The position numbers were made by a program, and so were the translations under genes. A stretch of 64,000 bases of DNA from Hippopus hippopus (taxonomy: Eukaryota > Mollusca > Bivalvia > Cardiida > Cardiidae), in contig OX328105.1 of NCBI GenBank assembly GCA_946811185.2, positions 47,058,845-47,122,844 on the forward strand. The letters are read 5' to 3'. Under the pieces are notes generated by a model. It saw nothing but the letters and a program-made list of their open reading frames with translations. It searched no databases and had not been told where the DNA came from. Positions 1 to 13,100 of the stretch are shown here, piece after piece. Numbering within the stretch: the first letter of the stretch is position 1; every line of letters begins with the position of its first letter.

Positions 1-183
1 GGGGCTTTTGAAAGCATTGTAAGGAAAAGAGAAAAATGCAGATAACTAGCATTTTCTCCTTTCTCCCCTAATGTTTTCTGCCCTTTCAACAGAAAATCCC
101 ATCTTTTGAGCCATATCTGAATTGTTGTTTACTACTGCTTTACATTTGGACATGGGTAACAATTTGTGGTTTAGCAAAGAGTT
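1..183 (+). mobile_element. TTAA-MITE copy, cut by the window edge
   Basis: It begins inside the element (gcttttgaaagcattgtaag) and includes a degenerate central palindrome. It ends in tagcaaagagTTAA. Confidence 0.75.
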
Positions 184-297
184 AAACAAAAACTAAAGAA
201 ACATATTCTTTTTTTCTTGAAACAAGATGTCAGCAAAACTATTTGAAGAGTCATTTAATTGATATGTGGTTTTTACAGATCAATTCTCCAGTAGATT

Positions 298-526
298 TAA
301 GCCATGCTCTGGCAAGAGGGGGTTCATCTCCATCATGAATGATACCAAACAAGTCATCACAGTATTATACATCCCTAAAATCTGTTTTGTATAACAACCT
401 ACTGAATCTTGAGGTACACTAATCCTTTGACAAACGGAAAATTGACCAATAGCAGAAAGTTTCGGCTGACCTGGGCTGATACTTTTCGCAAATGCATTAA
501 GCCCTCTTTTCACAGAGCATGGCTCA
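298..526. mobile_element. TGAGCCATG-MITE copy
   Basis: The termini taagccatgctctg and cagagcatggctca are inverted repeats. About 230 bp, with a degenerate inner copy of the family's GTCAGCCTG palindrome. Confidence 0.75.
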
Positions 527-741
527 TTTATTTGTGAAAATGAATTCTTTTTTCTTCTCTATCATAAATACTTTGGGTGATTTTGGCAACTTCCTCATCA
601 AGTAATAACAAGCAGTTTCTCTTCTTGCAACAACAAGCCACACAAACTCAAACCTTTAATCTCAATTCACATTGATTATCTGTATTTTATACATATGGTT
701 TGAAAGTTGTCTATTGTAAATCTATTTCAGTCAGTAATGAG

Positions 742-971
742 TCAACCCTTTACCGCATAATCCCAAGTTTTAACAACCTCAATGAAAGAGGCTTTTGAAA
801 ACATCATGGGAAAAGGAGAAAATGCTGGTAACCAGCATTTTCTCCTTTTCCCACAATGTTTTCTTCCCTTCTCAAAACAAATTTCAATTTTTGAGTCAAT
901 TTATTTTGTCCTCTGCAGATACTTTCAATTCGGACAGATTTAAAATTTTGCCCTTGGGTAAAGTAAAGAGA
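742..971 (+). mobile_element. TTAA-MITE copy next to ASCC2 exon 11
   Basis: The core GAGAAAATGCTGGTAACCAG and its inverse are intact. The right end (ggtaaagtaaag) stops about 25 bases from the exon 11 splice donor. Confidence 0.85.
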
Positions 972-995
972 CAACAGAAGAAATCTGTATCTCAC

Positions 996-1100
996 CTCAA
1001 TAAAACCTTCTCCAAGGTAAGGTAATAAATCTTTCACAGATGTGATAAGCGACTCCAGCTCTATACCAGTCACTCTCTGTGCACATGCTCCTAATTCATC
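996..1100 (-). CDS. ASCC2: ASCC2 coding exon 11 (start of CUE domain)
   Basis: 35 residues starting DELGACAQRVTG and ending KDLLPYLGEGFIE, donor GAG|gtgaga. Human reads GVELDSLISQVKDLLPDLGEGF. The rest of the CUE domain should be on an exon left of this window; I found none in bases 1-990. Confidence 0.9.
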
Positions 1101-4100
1101 CTGCATTCAGTCAAATAAAAAGAATTTCTATGAAAACAAGCATCTTCTTTTTCTCTATCAAACTATGTTATTGATTAAACCTTTCCCCCTTGGAAATTAT
1201 TCTGTTTGTTTGGTGTTTAACGCCGTTTTAAATGTTATTTCAGTTTAACACAGTGGCTTTTCATGTCATTTCTTTTACCAGTAATTCACACTATACTCTT
1301 CTCAAGCCACTGGCATCTTTCTTGATTAACCATCATCAAAACCACCATCAGTGGTGAGAGAAGAATGAATCCGTCACAATGTCTATCATCAATCCTGGGA
1401 CAGAAATCGGCCAAGCTGGGGATTTGGACCAGCGACCCCCTGGTCTCAATTCCTGTAGGCTAGACTGCACTACCAGGCTTGATTGGTAATGATTTAGAGG
1501 ATAGTTTCTGATATTTTTTTGCTGAGTGTTTCAACTCAAACAAAATTCTCTTGGTTTTTTGTGGTACGAGTTCACAAGCAGCATTTTTTTACTCTTATAA
1601 AGCAGTACTTTAGACTGGTTTTGAGCTTCACTGGATAATCCTGTAATTTAACAGATCTAAGGGAAAAAGCTTTCAAAAACTACTGGGTAAAGGAGAAAAT
1701 GCTACTACAATGTTTTTTACCCTTTCAATGACATTTTATTTGTCCTCAGCAAATGCTTTCAATTCAGGTAAGTCAGGGCTAGAATGCACAATCTCCTACA
1801 TGAGAAATTGAACTACAACAACATTCATAAGCACAGGTATTTTTATAGGATATTTTACCATGGCAAGACCATAGGGGTCCGTAGTTTGATTCCTGTCACC
1901 CATAGACTAAAACAAGGGATTTAACTGTATGCAGCCCGTTACTCGCCCCCGGTTACAAAAAAACAATGTATCTTTTCTACCCCATCAGTTATTCTCCTAA
2001 TTTTTTCTACAGCTGAGAGCTAAAACATTTTTCTACCAGAAAAACACAACTGTTTTTCAGTGGCTAATGCAGTCTGGCTGATACATTCGCTCGAACTTGT
2101 AAACTCGCTCAAAAATCTTCGCCATTGACACGGGTTCGTACATTCGATACTGACGTTCGTGCATATAAACCAATGAAATTTCTCGTTCCAAACAGTGTCA
2201 CTGTACTGTCACGTGACAAAAAGGTGTGAGCAGCTGTACGAAATTCCATTGGTTGAATTCACGACTATTAGTACATATCAACCGATGAAATTCCTCGTTC
2301 CAAACAATGTCACATGACAGAAGATGGCTGCAGCTGTTCAAAATAAGAACGTGGATCACAAATTCAACAAATTCTGAAGCGTTACGTCGTTATTGAAGAT
2401 AAAGACTATAGGTCAGTAGTATTTTTAAACATGTTTAAAGGGTTGGTGCCGCTAATGCTGCGTTTCATTCGATCTAAAGTGCATTTTATATCTTGAAAAC
2501 GGGTGTACGAACCCGTGTCAATGGCGCAGATTTTTGAGCGAGTTTACAAGTTCGAGCGAATGTATCAGCCAGACTGCATTAGCCACTGAAAAACAGTTGT
2601 GTTTTTCCGGTAGAAAAATGTTTTAGCTCTCAGCTGTAGAAAAAAATAGGAGAATAACTGATGGGGTAGAAAAGATACGTTGTTTTTTGTAACCAGGGGT
2701 GAGTAACGGACTGCATACAGTTAAATCCCTTGTTTATAATATATAGTCTATGGGTGCCAGGAATCAAACTACGGACCCCTATGGGCAAGACTTTTGTTTT
2801 TTGCCTTAACAAACAGAAATATTAGCCCTTTGGTACAGAATTCAAAAACTCAAGTGGCAGATTAACTAGAACTATTGAGTGTCCATTAATAGTAATCCCC
2901 ACTGTAATGTGACTATTTGTTCCCTTTTATATCAGTGTTTTCATTAGATGTCTAATGTACAAACTGACATACAAAACAGCCACTTGTGGTTGACAAACAG
3001 ATAAAAAAAAACAGTGGGTCAATACTACACAGATACCCTACATCACAAGAAAAAAAAATTGAAGTTTGAAAAGGACATAACTCATATCATAACAGGTGGA
3101 TTTTACCGACAACAGAACATGACCTCTACTTTATAACTATATACCCTTGTGTGACATGAATTCTTCACCCTCTTAAAAAAAGAATATCAAATGGAAACCA
3201 ACATTTAGCAAAATGTAAAGTTGGAAAAGGACAATAACGCCAAAAATCAATTTTTGTCAGATACCTGTATTTTAATCCAATAAAACAATAATTTCAAAAT
3301 TATAACAAAAAGAAATCATCATGTACATACAGAACACATGCTAGATATTGGATGTGCACATGAACATGGATGATACTACCACCAGCCCAATTGAAAATGG
3401 TAAGGAATAACTATATTTACCAAGTCATCCACTTGATAAGCATCTGAATTACTAGGTAATCCTGCTACATCTCCATCTGCCCTAGTTTTGGTTTCTCTGG
3501 TTTGACGTTTGGCACCTTCCTCAACCGGACCTGGGGAGCCATCTGGGCTGCGTCGCCCTCCTCTATTCATTGCTCCCTTTGGAGATTTTCTTTTCCCAAA
3601 GGTTGAAAAAGCTGAATTAACAGCATCATGAATGTACTGAAGCCGGGTCTCATCACTGCTCTGGGTTAAGGGTAGTAAAATGAATGAAAGCCAGTCACTG
3701 ATCATCACTTTGTCATTGCAACATAAAGAAGCAAGGGGGCCAGATGTCACTCACCTGAGCCATTTGACCATACATGACCCATTTCCAATCTTTTTCCGAG
3801 ATATGATGACAAACATTCTAAAGGATACAAAAAGTATTTCAAAGATTTGACCTAGTGACCTAGTTTTTGACCTAATGTGACCCATTTTCAAATGGATCGA
3901 GACATCATCAAGACAAACATTCTGACCCACTTTCTTAAGTATTGGACTCAAAAAGTCGCCTCATAAGTGTACACAAGGTTTTTCTAAGGTTTGACCAAGT
4001 GACCTAGTTTTTGACCTGACAAAACCCATTTTCACACTTGTCTAAGATATTATCAAGACAAACAATCTGACAAACTTTCAAGAGTACTAGACTCAAAATG

Positions 4101-7100
4101 TGGCCTCTAGAGTGTACACAGGGTTTTTCCAAGATTTGAACGAGTGACCTAGTTTTTGACCAGACATGACCCATTTTGATCTCGTCTGAGATATCACCAA
4201 GACAAACAATCTGACCAAGTTTCATGAGTATCTGACAAAAATGTGGCTTCTAGAGCGTACACAAGGTAAAAGTTGATGACAGACAACTGATGACACATGA
4301 TGGACAACAGACACAACATGATCACAAAAGCTCACAATGAGCACTTCGTGCTCAGGTGAGCTAAAAATTTAAAGTAATTATATTTAGATACTGCTTAAAG
4401 CTATGAGGAGACAACGGTATAATTTGTTGCTGATACAAATTTAACAAATTATCTTGAAAGGTGTTTTTCAAATCATGTCATGTTATTTCTTTTCTCTTTT
4501 AAGTGTGTACACAAGGTTTTTCTAAGATTTGACTTAGTTACCTAGTTTTTGACCTGACATGACCCATTTTGACACTTGTCAAAGACATCATCACGACAAA
4601 CATTCTGACAAACTGTCAAGAGTACTGGACTCAAAATGTGGCCTGTACAGTGTACACAACAAGTTTTTCTAAGATTTGACCTAGCAACCTAGTTTTTGAC
4701 CTGACATAAACCATTTTTCAAACTCGTCCAAGATATAATCAAGACAAACAATCTGACCAAGTTTCATGAGTGTCTGACAAAAAATATGGCCTCTAGAGCG
4801 TACACAAGGTAAAAGTTGATGAAAGACAACTGACGACATACGATGGACAACACACACAGCACGATCACAAAAGCTCACAATGAGCACTTCATGCTCAGTT
4901 GAGCTAAAAATTTAATTATATTTAGATACTGCTTAAAGCTATGAGGAGACAACAATATAATTTGTTGCTGACACAACTTTAACAAATTATCTTGAAAGGT
5001 GTTTTTCAAATCATGTCATGTCATTTCTTTTCTCTTTTAACAGTATGTGAACAATGTGACTCAAATTATAGTATTTATCTTAGAAATGATAGAAAATATT
5101 ATGGGACAAGGAGAAACTGCTGTTTACCAGCATTTCCTTCCTTTCTACAATGTTTTCAAAAAGTGTCTATCTTAGAGTCAATAAAACTTAGTTTACTCAA
5201 CAGTTAACCACTATTTAAGAAAGGATACATGTCAGGTACTGCCTGGCCCAAAATGTCAAGATCTTCATGAAAGCTGTACAAACTCTCATAATCTGCCAGA
5301 AACCTACAAATTAAAATTTTTGTTTTATCACACTATACCAATACCTTCTCTTTGCTAGACAACATTATCTCAGACTTGTTCTACTATTTACCACACAATT
5401 CAGAGTTTTATTGACCTCAAGGAAGAAGGCTGGTTACCAGTATTTTCTCTCTTTCCCATAATGTTTTCTGCCCTTCTGAAAGCAAATGTCAATTCTTGAG
5501 GCAATTCATTTTGTCCTCTGCAAATGCTTACAATTTGGACAAGTCTAAAATTTTGTCATTTGGCAAAGAGTTAAACTGATAGCATTTGCATGTATCAAAT
5601 CATGCATTGTCCAAATGATACAATTTGTCTTAAGTATAACAGCATTTTCTCCTTCTCCGACAATATTTTTGGAATCTTCTACATTAGAGTCATAAAAGCA
5701 CAGGATCATTTTAATATGGGTTTAACTATATTGTCATGTTCGTCTGACAGTAAAGAGAAAGGTTTAGTAATTTCAGTAATGCTTTATACAGAATATTCCT
5801 CAAGATATCAGATACTCTTTGTCCAAAATCAGTCTGTAAAGTCTACAGGCTGATCTTGATCTACATTGCTTGGAAATGCAGCACAAATTTTGTTTGGCAC
5901 TCCAAATTGCAAAGTCACTGCTAAACCTTAACCTTTTTAGAATGTAAAACAGTCTCATAAAATGCATTTTTGTCGAAGTTCTATAAGCATGCAATATTTT
6001 TTTTTCAATAAGCACACAGATTATTTCAAAATTATGGTTATATAAGTATCTATAGGGCTATAAACCCTTTACCAAACGACAAATTTCAGACTTGTAGAAT
6101 TTGAAAGCAGGGGCAGACGACACATGAAAATTGGTGCAGATGATGGGATTTGTCTTTGATGAGATAAAAAAGCATTGTTGGAACCAGCATTTTCTCCTTT
6201 TCCCACAATGTTTTGTACCCTATCATAGACAGAAATCATCATTTTAGCTACATTGAATATGTCCTCTGCTAATGCTTTGAATTTGGTCTAGTCCAGAATT
6301 TTGTTTTCGGTAAAGAGTTAAAATTATGATGGAAGAACTCACCTTCTGTCTCCCAGTACAGAGGACATTATATGCAAATAATCGTCAACATACTCCGCTG
6401 CATTTCCACTGAAAACACAAATAGTGCAAACTGAAACATAGAAGAAGACTCATGTCATGGTGTCCAGTGGTGCAAGTTACGGTAAGTATGAAACACATGG
6501 TTAACTTTTCATCTAACAACAAAAATGTAGACTTGTCCAAATTGCAATCATTTACAGATAACAATTTAAGTGTGACTCAAATGATGCAAACTGTCTTTGA
6601 TAGGGTAGAAAACAATGTGGGAAAAGGAGAAAATGCTGGTAATCAGCATTTTCTCCTTTTCTTACAATATTTTCAAAAGGCTTCTTCCTCAGGGTTGCTA
6701 AAACTCGTGATTGTGTGGTAAAGGATTAAATCATATGTCCTAGATAAGTCTCTCATTATTTACGTACGAGAAGTTAACATGGATAATAATGGTTGTTGAT
6801 TTTAATAGCAAGGCTATCGATCAAATTTTTGAATGGTAAAACATATTAAAGTCAATCTTGATGAAAAATTGATTTTGGTTTCCATGTATCGAACAAAATC
6901 ATTTATATGTGTTCAATATCAAATTGTTCTATTTGAAATGTAGATAAAGATCAGACAGCAATTTCTGCGCAGTAAGAATTTTGATCTGCACTGTTCATAA
7001 GAGGACTTAATATTCTCCACAATGCACAGAGTGTTAACATAGGCGGGAAAGAGAATAGATAGACCATGACAGCTTATTGTTGAAACAGTATTCTTACAAT

Positions 7101-10100
7101 AACAATAAACATTTCCAAAACATCAGATGTTAGAGTTGATATTCAATTACTACGGCATTTCAGCTCTCTTTTACCAGCAAGACTTTTTAGTTCATACAGC
7201 AAACATATATCTTATTCCTGTAAAGGCAAATAAGATAGACCTGGATCAAAATGTTCTATTCTGTATCACCTGATCTGGGTCTTCAGTGATAGTCAGTGTC
7301 CACTTTTGTAGACACCAGGCTTTGACTTTTTCTCCGACAACCAAATATTATACTGTCTCATTGAAAGCATTTTTGGATGACTAAATATGGCTAAAATGAG
7401 ATTGGTTTGTAAAAGTGTAGACAAAGATTGTGTGAAAAGCAAAAAATGCTGGTTACCAGCATTCTCTTCTCTACTCACAATGTTTTCAAAAGCCTCTTCC
7501 CACTGGAGTCATTAAAACACGGGATTGTCTGATAATGGGCTAATGATTTTTTTTTTTAGAAAAATCAACTTGGCTTACCTCTTTTCTAAGAGAGGTTGTA
7601 CACAACAATGTGCCATAACAGTTTGAAATAGGGATAAGAGTCTTTTCTTGGTTTCTGTCACTTTGGACTTCAGAAAGGTTTTGTCACTGAAAGAAAAAAA
7701 TCACACTTGTGTATCCTTTCATTCTTCTCTTCTTCATTTATTCCTTTATTTCTCATAGTTTTCAATTATTACATTTCTTTATAATTCCTTGTTTCTAAAA
7801 TTGAAATAGTACCACTTGATTGTGACTTCTTTTGTTATCCTTTCAGAAGACTATCTTTGAAACATGTGACGAAAGATAAACTGCATGTAACAAGCAATTT
7901 TTCTTTGTATGATACCAAATATGCCATAGGGCTCTATGGTTCTGAAAAAAACAGTTAGACAAAGTATCTTGTTTTTTCACATATTTAAACTTGATTTATG
8001 TTCATTATCCATATTCTAAAAGGATGAATTCTAACTAGTCACACTGTTTCAAAATGCATCATATTCCAGAGACGTCAAACGGCACCTTGTCTACCAGACA
8101 GGCTAATAAGCTATATTATTATTGTAGAAATGAATTGTTGGTTGGTATGGTTCATAGACTAGTGCTGTTTTATTCACTAAATCAGTTATATAGTGGTAGC
8201 CAGTGCACTTATCCATACTTTTTCAGTAGCCTCTTATATCATTACTTTGCACAATATTTTTCCCAAGCCCCTGCCTGCTCTCCCACATAACAACTGTCAA
8301 AACGTTGATCAACAGTCCACTGTGAGAGAGGAAGGAATCCTGTACCAATAACTATCATAAATTCTCAGACAGAAATTAGCCGAGCTGGAGATTTGACCCA
8401 ACAACACCCTGCTTCTAAGCCCTGTATGTTACTATATATGCCAGGGGCTCTACAGTTACAGGAAAGAGTAAGATAAAGTACCTTGGATCAATGTCTCTTT
8501 GTTTCAAGGCAGAGGTTATTGCAGGTATAACAGCATCATAAAATGATGATAACCTGAAAATAAAACATTCAACAAAACAATTACACTGTGAAGCCTCAGG
8601 AAGGTGTTGCAGACAATTTAGACAAAGATCCCAGAGCAGAAAATGTGCATTCCAACTTTTCATCTATACTGTTACAACAAGCCAGTCACAACAGAGAGCA
8701 AATGAGACATGCAACACAAGTACAGCTAATGTACCTAGAAGGGGCACTCAACTCTTAACCAAATGTCTGGAAGGAAAGAGTAGATTAATAAAGTCTATAT
8801 TGATACTGAATATTCTCAATTATGTATACTGTGTAGGTAAGTACTTGATATATTGTCTTGATTGACAACTAAAACATTAGAGAAAATCAACTGGTGACCT
8901 CCTTAAACCCTTTACTAAATGGTCCCATGTTTTACCAATCTGAGGAGTAGGCCTTTTCAAAACATTGCGGGCAACCAAGAAAATGCTAGTTACTAGTATT
9001 TTCTTCTTTCTCCCCAATGTTTTCTACCCAAATATTATTATTTAAGCTAACTTTAACACGTAGTCTGCAAACACTTTCAATACATATGAGTCTAAAATTT
9101 TATCATCTGGAGAACATTTAAATGTTATTCAGTAACAATTAAAATCACTTCAACAACATAAACAAAAAACATACTGTTGGATAAACTCTGAATCGTGAAA
9201 AGCTTTACAGGCTGCTGGGTACACCTGTAGAAATGAAGTCAAGGTCAAACCAATGTCAGAAAGGTAGAAGATCATGTCCTCAAACTCCGTCATTTCCATG
9301 GTAACCAAAGCAGGCTCTTTTCCTCTGGCTCCCTTCAGTTTTTGAGGTGACTTGGAGTCAAGTTTGATACCACATTTACCCAATATAGCATCAAATACCT
9401 GTATGAAAAAGTTATTGTTTGTTTGTATGTATCATGTTTAATGCTATTTTTTAACATTATATCAGTCATACCACTGCAGCTTTTCTATTACCAGTACTTT
9501 GCAAAATATTCCTACCAACCCACTGGCTGCGTTCCCACAAAACCATCATCAAAACAATGGTCAGCAGTGAGAGGGAGATGAATCCTGTTGTAATAATTAT
9601 CATCAGTCCTCCAAAAAAAAATTTTACCACATGGAGAAAAAATGATAAAACATTTTTTCCAAGGGAAAAGTGTATTTTTGTTTACATTCAATCCAAGCTT
9701 GTATCTACATCCAAATACTCTAATACTCTGTACAGTTATAGTCATTGACAAATAATGTGTTGTGCTTATAAAGGAAATAAGCTTGTAGACAGAGACACTT
9801 AGCTGACTCTCCAGATCAAGATCAAACTGCACAGATGCATTCCGATTCTAGATCTACACTTATTTCTTCATGAGATATTCCTGCTGAAACAGCAGTGACT
9901 GCAACAATCTGCAGACTGACAAGATCTACTTCATTTACATCCCAGTCAATTAAATGCTACTATTTTTTAATCCTTTACTGAATCACAGAATAATAGACTT
10001 GCAAACTTCAAAACTTTTACAGAAAAAGAAATTTAAGTGACTCAAAAGTTGTTTTAGCAGACAATTTAAATAAAGATCAGACTGTCAATTGTAGATAAAG

Positions 10101-13100
10101 TAGATCAAAACCACACTGCACAGATCATAGTTGATCTGTACTGTCCACTTTTTCTTGAAATATTCTGAAAATAAAAAAAAAACCCTAGATTTTGTAATGT
10201 TTGGGTCTTCAACACTAACTTGAAAAAAAGTCCTTGTGGTACATTTAGTGGTCTATAGGTAAATTATGACCTTATAACTGAATGCAACTAACATACAGTA
10301 CTTACCTGTGACATAGTATTTATGGTCTGAGCAAGATCTTCAAAGTACTTTGGCTGCTGAGTGAATATATTCTCCAACATTTTGGACAGTAAGGGGCCAT
10401 TGCCTTGACCATACAGTACACAGAGGTCAAACAACTTGGGTATGTCAAATATAAAGTTTTCATATAAGATCTCGCCAAACACACTTGGAGTAATGTAATG
10501 TTCCTGAAAAACAAAGTAGAATAAAATTTCTCACATCTTCAATTTTCAACTGCTCTAAACCCTGTGAGTGAAATTGTCTAAACCCTTTGAGTGAAAAGTA
10601 TATGAAATAGATATCTTCATTCTTCAAAAGAAAATAGGTAAAGACATATGAAGGATTATTGATATTAGATAAATTTAAATTACATAAGTTTCATAAAAAA
10701 ATTTTTTTCCTGAGATAAGTTGCTACATTTTATCCATAATGAGAGACTTATACCGAAAACCTTATAGGTCACAGCACAACTTTTGTTACTTTTGCAGTCA
10801 GTCTGAATCAAGATCACAGATTGTTCAGAACATGCAAGTTGAAAATGGAAGTTGAAATGCATGTTTTGAGCTGTCTGATCTGGGTAGATCTGTCTTATGT
10901 ATTGCAACAACCAGCATTAACTTCTACCTGATATTTCTTTTGTCACTCTTAACCCATTACCACACACTGAGGAAACAGCCTTTGGAAAACTATGTGGGAA
11001 AAGAAGAAAATGCTGGTAACAGCAGTTTTTCCTTTTCCCACAGGATTTTCTACACTTTAAACGAAAATTACTATCATTTCAGCCACATTTAATTTGTCCT
11101 CTGCAAATGATTTCAATTTGGACCATTCTAAAATTTTGTTGTTTGGTGGAGATTTAAGATTCAAATGATGTTTACCTTTGATTCCTTGTGTGTAGCCATG
11201 CGTAAACAAGTCATAAAAATCAACCGATGAATTTCATCATGTATTTCCTTTGACTCCTCTGGTAGCTTGTGAACCACATTGTAGGAACGGGGAGCGTAAC
11301 GCAGATAACTATCGACCAGCTTGTGTAGCGTTTCATCGAAGACTGCCTGAAATGGATCAATATCATTTCTATTATACATGTACATATATGCATGTACATG
11401 TGCATTATAACGCTACCTCTGTAATAGCATAATATTAAATTCCAGATAAGAGAAATATGTGCACATGTATATAAGTTGTATTTGGTCAAAAGTAGGCAAA
11501 CAAGACCTGATGGCTGCATAACCCTTTAGCACACAAAACTGCCTTTAAACGACCATGAAGAAAAAGCCTTTGAAAACATAGTGGGAAAAGGAGAAAATGC
11601 TGGTAACCAGCATTTTCCCCTTTTCCCACAATGCTTTCTACCCCTCCCAAAATGAATTTCAATTTTTGAGTCCCTATTATTTTTTAGTCTTCAAATGTTT
11701 TGAATGTGCACTATGGTGGGCTAAAATCTTTACCTTTGGTAAAGAGTTAGAATGATACATAAATGTACGAGGGGTGTTCAGTAATTAATGAAAACACACC
11801 TGTATATCATTAACCGTTACTGATATTTGAACGAAATTTTAGCAACACGAAAATCAAGGTCTCTGCTTTATTTTTGGCGCCAAACGTTATCATGACGTCA
11901 TGACGTCATGCAATTATGACGTCATCAAAACATGATGTCACTTCCTGTTTAGTTCAAAATGGACGTCAGCAGAGAACACCAAAGGTTTTACATCTTCACA
12001 AGGCTGCAACTTGGAGATGAGTTAAAGCAAATTAATGAAGATTTGCATACGGTATATAAGGAGTTAGCTGTACCTTATAACACCTGTTCCAGGTGGGTGA
12101 GAGAATTTAAAGATGGAAGAAGCTGGTTGCAGACAAACCAAAGTCAGGAGCACCTAAATCCAAGGTGAACGAAACTTTGATCGTAAATGTTAAAAATCAA
12201 GTAGACAATGACCCTAATGTTTCGATGCGGGAGATTAGTTCAGACTTAGATGTGTCCATTGGTACCATTCATAAAGTGCTACATGAAGAACTTGGGCCGC
12301 GAAAGATTTCCGCGCGATGGGTACCTCATGTGCTGACTCCCGAACAGAAGAAGAATAGGGTTTCTTGTGCAAGGCAACTTTTAGACAAGTTCGAACCCAA
12401 CGGCCCCAAAAAGATATCTGACGTAGTCACGGGAGATGAAACTTGGATATACTTCTATGGGATCCCTAACAAACGTTCTAATATGATGTGGCTGACAAAA
12501 GATGAACCCAGAGCTGTGGTCTGTAAACCAGGTTTTCAGAGTCGGAAGAGGCTTTTCACAATTTTTTTCAACCATGAAGGACATGTAGCTGTAGATGTTC
12601 TACCAGAAAAAGCAACCATGACTGGGCGATACTACAGAAAAACTGTACTTCCTCAGGTGGTTTCTGAGTTGAAGGACCGTCATCCCATCACAGGAACATC
12701 GAGAATCATGATTTTGCATGACAATGCGAGTGCCCATAAAACAGCAGCTGTAAACCAGTATCTGTCAGAGAATAGAATTTCTACACTCCCCCATCCTGCC
12801 TACAGTCCTGACTTGGCCCCATGTGACTTTTGGTTGTTTCCTAAACTGAAGGAGCTCTTGGCAGGAACCAAGTATACACGTGTCCAAGACCTCTCTAAAG
12901 CCGTAATTGCAGAGTTACGGGGTATACCTAAAGAAGAGTACCGAGCAGCATTTGATAAATGGCGCAGGAGGCTGCAACTGTGCATAGAGAGAGGAGGAGA
13001 GTACTTTGAGGGACTGTAGAAAAATAAATGAAATCGAACGACGAACAACCGAGATATGCAGGTATTTTCATTATTTAATGAACGCCCCTCGTAAATGAAA

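Noticed and set aside
541..660. Candidate next ASCC2 exon on the minus strand (open frame reading ...YYLMRKLPKSPKVF...)
   Set aside because: It does not match the expected continuation of the CUE domain, and there are no convincing splice sites.
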